A DNA stretch of 64,000 nt from Kalmanozyma brasiliensis GHG001 (Eukaryota; Basidiomycota; Ustilaginomycetes; Ustilaginales): positions 310,001 through 374,000 of the forward strand of contig NW_015961961.1 in assembly GCF_000497045.1 (NCBI RefSeq), read 5' to 3'. The position numbers and the translations under genes are program-made. The notes under the pieces were generated by a model. The model saw nothing but the letters and a program-made list of their open reading frames with translations. It was not told the DNA's origin and searched no databases. This document shows, one piece after another, positions 57,566 to 64,000 of this stretch. How positions within the stretch are numbered: the stretch's first letter is position 1; each line of letters opens with the position of its first letter.

Positions 57566-60500
57566 GGTTGGTGGGAGCAGTAAAAGGGGATCGGAGGACG
57601 TTGTCGTGTGGTTCTGAAGAGGAAGATGAGGTGCACACTACGGAGAGCCTCAAGCAAGGTGCATGGTTCCAGGAAGAACTCGAAATGTCGCGAAAGGTTG
57701 CTGCGTCGATCGTGATTGTCGAGGGATCAGGGCGACGAAGACAGAAGGACGCCAGCGATGGAGCAGATGAAATCGAGCGTGGCTGTAAAGAAAGGGGTTG
57801 TCGGGATTCGATTAAGTCGGAAGCGTGGCAGCGGCAAGGCGATCGGAAATGCGAAGACGGCGCGAAGAAATGGTCGTCTGTCGGGAACGGCTAACAGTCC
57901 AGACTAGCTTGCAAAGGATGATGCGGCTATGGGCTGTAGATCGGCTAGATGTCTTGAGCGTTGCTCTGCCAGGTGTCTGGCGTTGCGATGTGTCGAAGCG
58001 CGAGTGAGGTTTCGAGGGGGTGTGTTGCGTCAAGACCAGAGACGGGCAGAGATGCAGCAGAAAGAAGAATGAATCCGCGGATGAATCTGAGTGCGCCAGC
58101 AGCGGCGCAGAAGCGAGTCGAACGATGAGAGACAATGGCGTTGAGCTAGAGTGGTACCTCAGGATGAGATGCAGGACGATGCAAGGTAGTGGAAGTCGGT
58201 TTGCCGGATGACGAGATGAGAGGAGGAGAGTGCAAACTGATCAGATCAGATACGATGCGATGCGATGAGAAACTGTCATCAGCTTCGACGCGAGAGAGGC
58301 CAGAGGAGAAAAGGCCGGGACGTGCATGCATGCAAATAGACTACGTCGCCTCGCCAAGGCCGATGATCCTTGAGCTTGCTTGTCACCAGACTTGGTTCGT
58401 CTGTGTAGGCAGCTGAGCTTGTTTGTCGAGAAAAAGGCGAAGGTTCGGTGGACAAGATTGGATAGGGTCTCACTTGCGCGTTTGAGCCAACAAGATCAGC
58501 CAAACCCTGACGTTTGGGGCAGACCGAGCGCGTGCCGGCCCAGCTGCAGAGTTTCCGATTTGAATCGAAATATTGAAAGGAAAGAAAAAATTCCTTTCCT
58601 TCCATGGCCACGTGAGCGAAGTCGACCTTTGATCTTGTTGCGCAGAGACATCTGCTTGGCTCCCTGTAGGACTATGGCTCATGCCAACAGCGACACGGCT
58701 GTCTAGTCTACCATACACCCCGAGCAAGGAGGTCTCCAGATGCGGTGAGAATGCATGCCTGCGAGAATCCAAGCAGAGAGCAGGGTCATCCGCACTTCGC
58801 TTCGATATTAGCCCTTCGGCAGAGCATCGCGCGACGTGCTGATTCTTTTGGACCAACGGCGTGGGAAAAAATTGGGCTGCTTCGTGAGCCGTTCGGCACT
58901 CTTCCGACTACGCCTTGCGTCCCTCTTTCGAGATTGAGTCTCCGCGCGAGAGTACTCCGACGGGCCAACTCCAACATCAGCGCCATGACAATAGAGCGGA
59001 GACGGTCCTCTGACGAGGCCTGGCAGCGAGCCAACAATGATCAGGCAGAGCAGCAGAATTGAGAGGGATCGAGCCATTCTTCCAAATCTGGAGTTCTTCT
59101 TGGACCGGGGCCTCGGCTGGCAAATCTGTTTCCGAGATCGATAATGGATGATCTGCGGTGCTGCTGGCTGGTGCCTTGCCTAAGCGCTCGGCTGGCTTTG
59201 TTTCGGTCGCGTGCGGTTTTTCCCAAATTCGAAAGAGGGGCCGTGGCAAGTCGAGAAGGTCAAAAAAGAGAGAAGATCGTCCAGCTTCGTCGTCGTCTGA
59301 GGGCGAATTGTCTCCACGTTCCGTAAGTCGGGATGGTGATCGTGTATGTCAACCAAGCTGACCAGGTCGTAGAAGCGCTCCAGAAAGGCTAGGCAGAGGC
59401 AAGACTGGGCTAGGCTGCAATTGCTGAGATCGGGTGCGATGTCGTAGAAGCATGTCTGGAGCGTTGCGTCGGTGGTAGATTGAGGCTGCTCCAAAGCGCG
59501 ACAGTCTGTGCTAATTGAGCAGCTTCTCGTTGCGTGCGAGACAGCGCGTTGCTCTTGCAGCTCTGCAGTCTTTCGCATCGCTTGCTGCCCGCGACTGCTC
59601 GTCAAGACCATGCTCGGCTCTTCCGATCCTGTGACGGCCGAGAGAGGGCGTCTCGACGGAATCGGCCCGATGGCTGACTGACAAGGTCACGAGGAGCCTC
59701 GGAGGAGCCGTCGTTGGGGTACGCCTTGCATAGTCTGAAGCCCATTCCAGCTTCGTCACCATCTGATCATGTGCTGAGGTCGACACAGTCCAGTCAGAGC
59801 TGACTGTCCTGCAGAAGAATCCGAAGGTGGGCGGTGTAGGGCGTGGCGACAGCGAGATCTCGACGTTGTCCGCTCTGTAGCTGCAGATTATATCGGCGGC
59901 TTATCGCTTTGACGGATGTTCTCTTCTGTCTTCCACGAGCATGCGTCGACCAGGCTGAGGTATTGGTCTGTCGCTGGCCGAGCACGCCAAGTATCTATCT
60001 GTCGAATCGACTTAATCTTCTTCATGGCCACCTTCCCTATCGACGACGTTGCCGAGGTCCGACGCTCATCGTTGAGCACGACTGTCTAGACCGGGGAGCC
60101 ACGAGGCGCTTGCTGTCGACGATTACGGCCAAGGCTGCGATACTGGACTTGTCGAAGGCCAGCAGCATCCAAGCTCGGTGTAGATGGGATTACTTCAAAA
60201 TGCGGTCCCGCCGTCAAGGCTGATCATGGCGGCTCTATGGGCCTACGCGTTGTCGGAGGCAGCCGGTGATCCTCAGCTGGGATCAAGTTGGCGTCTTAGA
60301 GCATCTTTGAGTCGATCTCCGACCTGGTGGTGGATGCCTGATCGAGAGCTATGATGCTGTACGCAAGTCGAGGGCGTCTATCTTATGACGGAGTCCAGTA
60401 AGAAGGCGATACGTCTGATGGGCGAATCAAGTCGGCTGATGCAGAGCGCGCCGGTAGTGTCGAGAAGCGTAGAAGGATGTAGGGGAAGGAATGCAAGTCG

Positions 60501-61929
60501 ATGCCGGAGGGTGGCAGGTTGTTTGATGAAGGTCGAGCGTGAGCGTTCGGCGCGGAGGAACACCTCATCTCTCAGCAACCGGACGAACAGGCCAACTCTT
60601 CCTGACTCTGACGAGCCGCGTCGGCTTCGGATCTTCGGTCCCTGTCGGCAGACGAGAGCGAGCACAACCGATTGAGACGGAGCGAGCAAGGACAAGCGAA
60701 TTGCAAGCCAGCCGACCAAGATTCTGCTACACCACAAAGCCGGTCCGAAGTCGCCGTCCCCTCCGCATTTTCCCGGACGGTTTCTTTCTCACTGCAGCCT
60801 TGCAAGGATCACCGACCCGATCGGGTGTCTCTTCTGGCACACATGTAGCGTTCCTCTCATCCATCGTCTGCTATAAGCAGCCCATGTCATCTCTGCATAA
60901 GAACAAGGTTCATTCATCTCGCCGCCCCATCTTTCACGATACGGCAAACAAAAAGTCTTGCCGGATTTCCCGGCAAAATTTGGCTCGCGGATCTCTCCAT
61001 CTGTGCGGGGCTGCTCGGCAGGAAGCGCGGAGAGATTCTTCCCCAAGCAAGCGCTACACAATGAATGCCCAAGGCGCTCGACACAATCGCCTGCTCTGCT
61101 CGCCTTGACCGCACATTCGGACATACATATAGACACGAGCATGCCGTCTCAAAGCAGTCTGCCTTCGTCTCAGCGACTGGTCAGTTGGAAGGAATCACCG
61201 CGCAGGCTATGGTCGGCTCACAATTGACCGACAGAAAGTTCGAGCGCGAAGAACGCATTTCTCCTTTTCGGCGAGACCCCTCGTGGCGCAAACGCCTGTT
61301 CTTGTGGGCCCAAAGGGTCGCCGGTCACATGGTGACATGTCAAGGTGACGGTGGCCAATCTCTGCTGCCATGTCACATTTCGGCTGATTGTGATGCCTAC
61401 AGGTGGCAAAGCTTCAGCGCCGTCCCGCTGAATTCTACAGTATATAGCCGCCGACCGAAATTGCTCCGCGTCTCTCGGGGCGTTGATCAACGACTGTTCT
61501 ACGGACTTCACTCGACCGCAACGAAGAGATCTACCGACGAGGTCGCGGACAGTCGGCGAAACTCTCATCAAAGATCCAGCCGCCTTTGATGACGAACAAG
61601 ACGTTCCGAAAAGAGCCCTTGTTCCCGCCACCGGCGTCCTTCTTGAGTCACAGGACCGGGCAAATCGGTCTCGTTGAGCTTTCCCGGCTTTCTGGACGAG
61701 ATCATCCACAACAGAGATTGCCGCTCCCTAAGTACCGTTGACCGGGTATGTCTGCCGGCTGCGCTGCTGACGTTCTCGGAGAATCACTACTCCTACACAG
61801 CGCCGAGAAGTCCCCGGGATGCCACACAGTCCCATGGCCAAACACATCCACCGGCGACGATGCACTCGGCTTTCTCTCTCGACCCAGATTGCCGACACAA
61901 GCGCACGTCAAACCACGTGCCATTGCAGA
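57566..61929. other. 4.4-kb stretch without a convincing gene
   Basis: This lies between the 5' end of the zinc-cluster gene and the 3' end of the DOA1 homologue. Frames are short in all phases and none reads as a known protein; in particular I find no PUL/armadillo-like sequence that would complete DOA1. Two hairpin-forming inverted repeats (58577-58601 and 60958-60976) are of the sort expected by chance. A decayed repeat, an unrecognised non-coding RNA or a rearrangement scar are all possible. Confidence 0.5.
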
Positions 61930-63569
61930 TCATCCCAGTACCAGATTGACAAACTCGACGATCCTTTCGACGTACGACTCGGGCAGCTGGTGCAGAGCGA
62001 CGAAATCTGCCGCCCCTTGCCGTCTGTCATCGTCCCGATTGATGGGGAAAGGTAGCGGCTCAGCGTCGTCGGAGACGTCGATCTGGAGAACATAGTCGTA
62101 GGACTTGCCGTCGTGCATCTGACCTGGCTCGTCGGGGGAGGCTTCGGTGGACGACTCCTTTGCTTGTGTTGCAAGAGTGAGTTGCGCCTGAACGTCCTGC
62201 GCTCTCTGTACTTCATCAGCCAGTTCGGATTCTGACAGTGGCGCGCCGGAGAACTCGCTGTCTGCTGCTGATGGCGGACAGGGTCGGCGGGAGTAGATGC
62301 GCACCAGGCCGTCACTGCACCCCGCGACGACGTCTTGTGTCTGAGGAAGGACAGAGATAGACCACACCGAGACCACCGGCACTGGAACTGTCTGCAGTAG
62401 CTTGCCCGAGACCCAGTCCCACACGCGAAATGAGCCATCTTCGCCGCTACTCACCAATCTCGGCTGACCCGTACCGCGCTCGATGTAGGCAGCCACGTCG
62501 TAGACGAGCGAAGTGTGGCCGTGGAGCACGCCAAGAGCTTCTCCGCCATTTCCGGGGTTTGGGCTACGGCGGGCGTCGAGCGACCAGATGCGAATGGTGC
62601 CGTCGTTGGATGTCGATGCGAAAAGCTGTTCGTCTGGGTAGAACGGTGGCCTCGCATCATTCTTAGCAGGTTCCTCTGCCTCTACGTCTGCGATGTGCGA
62701 AGAGGGCAAGGTTGGTAAGATGTGCAACGAGCGAACGACGTCCGTGTGCCCGGCGTAGACGGCATACAGCTGCTCGCCGTGGAAGAGGCGGATGAAGAGG
62801 TCTGCGGAAGAGGTGAGGTACCTGCCCTGGTTAGGAAGCTCTGGATCTCCTTCCAGGACAGCCGATGATGGAGGCTCGACAATCTGCACTCCCCACACGG
62901 CCTCGTCGTGACCACGCAGCACCAACCTGCTCTTCCACTTGCCTTCTACAGGATCCCATATCCACACTCTGGCTGTCTTGTCCCAGCTCGCCGAGATAAA
63001 CACCGGTACTGCCGTCTCCCCTTCTGTCCGATGTCGATACGCCTTGAGCACGGAGACGTTGTCCCAGTGATCCGAGAGCACCTGCAGCGGCTTATCCGCA
63101 CGAAGAGGGTCGAAGCAGCGGATCTGCGAGTCGAGACTACCCATCAGGATCTGTCCTTGTGGCAGTTCGAATGAGGGCGAAGGCGTCACGAAGTCGACAG
63201 CATTGCAGAAGCGGTGTCCGTGGAAGATGGCGCCCCTCTCGAAGCCAGCGTTGGGATTCGAGGATGGACCGGAGGGGTTGACGGATCGAGACCAGTACGT
63301 AGCTGTCTCGTCTCTGGAGCCTGAAAGCAAGGCTTCGCGAACTGAGAGGCTGTCAAAGGTCGTTGCGACGGATCGCACCTATGCGTAACACAGAGAACAA
63401 GTCAAAATGGTCAGCCTTGGCCTCCATCGCAATCACGGTTCGAGACACTCACATCAGACGTGTGACCTCGTAGAACGTGCGTCAATCGGAAGCCTTGCGG
63501 TGCAGCCACCGATGCAGTACCAGACACATCCGAACTGCTGGACACTGCGAGTACTTCAGCTTTCGTCAT
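61930..63569 (-). CDS. DOA1: Doa1/Ufd3/PLAA homologue (WD40 + PFU), lacking the PUL domain
   Basis: Exon 1 is 63569-63453 and exon 2 is 63378-61930, giving 521 residues. The 74-nt intron has donor GTGAGT and acceptor ATAG, and joins LRGHTSDV to RSVATTFDSL in frame inside the first WD repeat. Seven WD40-type blades can be followed (LSGSRDETATYWSR, FISASWDKTARVWIWD, LRGHDEAVWGVQI, YLTSSADLFIRLF, YAGHTDVVRSLHIL, ASTSNDGTIRIWSLD, LVSSGEDGSFRVWDW). The PFU ubiquitin-binding domain follows: KSYDYVLQIDVSDDAEPLPF, then FVALHQLPESYVERIVEF. The protein stops five residues later. Yeast Doa1 (715 residues) continues with a PUL armadillo domain that binds Cdc48/p97; nothing like it is found downstream. 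Doa1 works with Cdc48 in ubiquitin-dependent turnover and ubiquitin homeostasis. Confidence 0.9.
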
Positions 63570-63732
63570 GCTCGCTTTGCGAGGTCGACTGCAGCAATGA
63601 CAACGAGAGTGAACGTCAAGAACATGTGTTGGTCTCGTCGGACCTGGTTGCCGCACGAGAAGCTTCAGGGTCCAATTTCTGAGAAAGCGCAGACACGCGA
63701 GGCGAGCTGGAAGCACGTTGCTGAGCCTCAGG

Positions 63733-64000
63733 CTAAGGCATAGGAAAAAGATCAACACTTTTGGCTCTGCGAAAATTACTCAGCAGCGCGTCGTGGGCTT
63801 CGCGTAGAGTGGACTTGCGCAGAGAACACGCGCGCAGCACCAGGCGACCGCGTAGTAGAACCTGAGAAGACACTGCGACGCAAGGCAAGAGCTTCCAGGC
63901 CCAGCACAGCGCAGTGTGCCCTCGAGCCAAGGAGCAAGAGGAAGGCAGATCAACAGCCTTGCGAGCGCTGATCAATTCGTTCCACTTCTTCCACCTTTCT
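63733..64000 (-). CDS. 3' end of an unidentified gene, cut by the right edge
   Basis: An open frame on the minus strand enters from the right edge and ends at TAG 63733-63735. About 88 codons are visible, reading RWKKWNELISARKAVDL and later LRACSLRKSTLREAHDALLS, ending SVDLFPMP. It ends 164 bp before the DOA1 start on the same strand, a normal tandem spacing here. I do not recognise the family. It could also be a chance open frame in the DOA1 promoter. Confidence 0.4.
   Translation of the reverse strand, partial: ERWKKWNELISARKAVDLPSSCSLARGHTALCWAWKLLPCVAVSSQVLLRGRLVLRACSLRKSTLREAHDALLSNFRRAKSVDLFPMP

Noticed and set aside
58577..58601. Hairpin AAGGAAAG/CTTTCCTT
   Set aside because: An 8-bp stem in simple purine/pyrimidine sequence, near the chance level; no linked feature.
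60958..60976. Hairpin TTGCCGG/CCGGCAA
   Set aside because: A 7-bp stem is expected by chance, and there is no T-tract or gene to make it a terminator.

Overview
The window looks like nuclear chromosomal DNA of a basidiomycete, most likely a smut fungus (Ustilaginomycotina, Ustilaginales type). The grounds are: GC-rich DNA with long, mostly intron-free genes; short (about 70-325 nt) GT-AG introns where introns do occur; intron-bearing eukaryotic tRNA genes; a one-gene Coq11-Coq10 fusion; and a divergent G-alpha subunit of the kind known as Gpa4 in Ustilago. No virus, transposon, CRISPR array or bacterial-type operon was recognised. Product names come from reading the translated protein and recalling family signatures; nothing was searched.

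Left third (1-25 kb): tRNA-Tyr(GUA) with an intron (-), a DUF3405 type II membrane protein (+), a 2020-residue membrane-anchored protein with three START-like domains (+), a probable small subunit of serine palmitoyltransferase (-), a divergent G-alpha protein (-), a 1216-residue low-complexity protein of unknown function (-), then about 3.8 kb without recognisable genes, and the 60S ribosome assembly factor MAK16 (+).

Middle (25-43 kb): two single-pass membrane proteins with Ser/Thr-rich or compact N-terminal halves and long low-complexity tails (both -) on either side of the four-exon peroxisomal membrane gene PXMP4/PMP24 (-); NOP12 (+), a second 60S biogenesis factor; a DHA1-type MFS exporter (-); tRNA-Ala(AGC) with a 12-nt intron (+); and the COQ11-COQ10 fusion of coenzyme Q biology (-).

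Right third (43-64 kb): an SV2-like MFS transporter with a long polar N-terminus (+), an arrestin-fold protein (+), an F-box/RCC1-like protein (+), a Zn(II)2Cys6 transcription factor (-), about 4.4 kb with no convincing gene, a two-exon DOA1/PLAA homologue that keeps the WD40 and PFU domains but has lost the PUL domain (-), and the 3' end of an unidentified gene running off the right edge (-).

The genes do not form one pathway. Loose themes are sphingolipid/lipid handling (SPT small subunit, START protein), 60S subunit assembly (MAK16, NOP12), mitochondrial coenzyme Q, and ubiquitin-linked functions on the right (arrestin-like, F-box, Doa1). The points most worth following up are the G-alpha protein with Ser in place of the catalytic Gln, the Doa1 homologue without PUL, the Coq11-Coq10 fusion, and the enlarged SPT small subunit.
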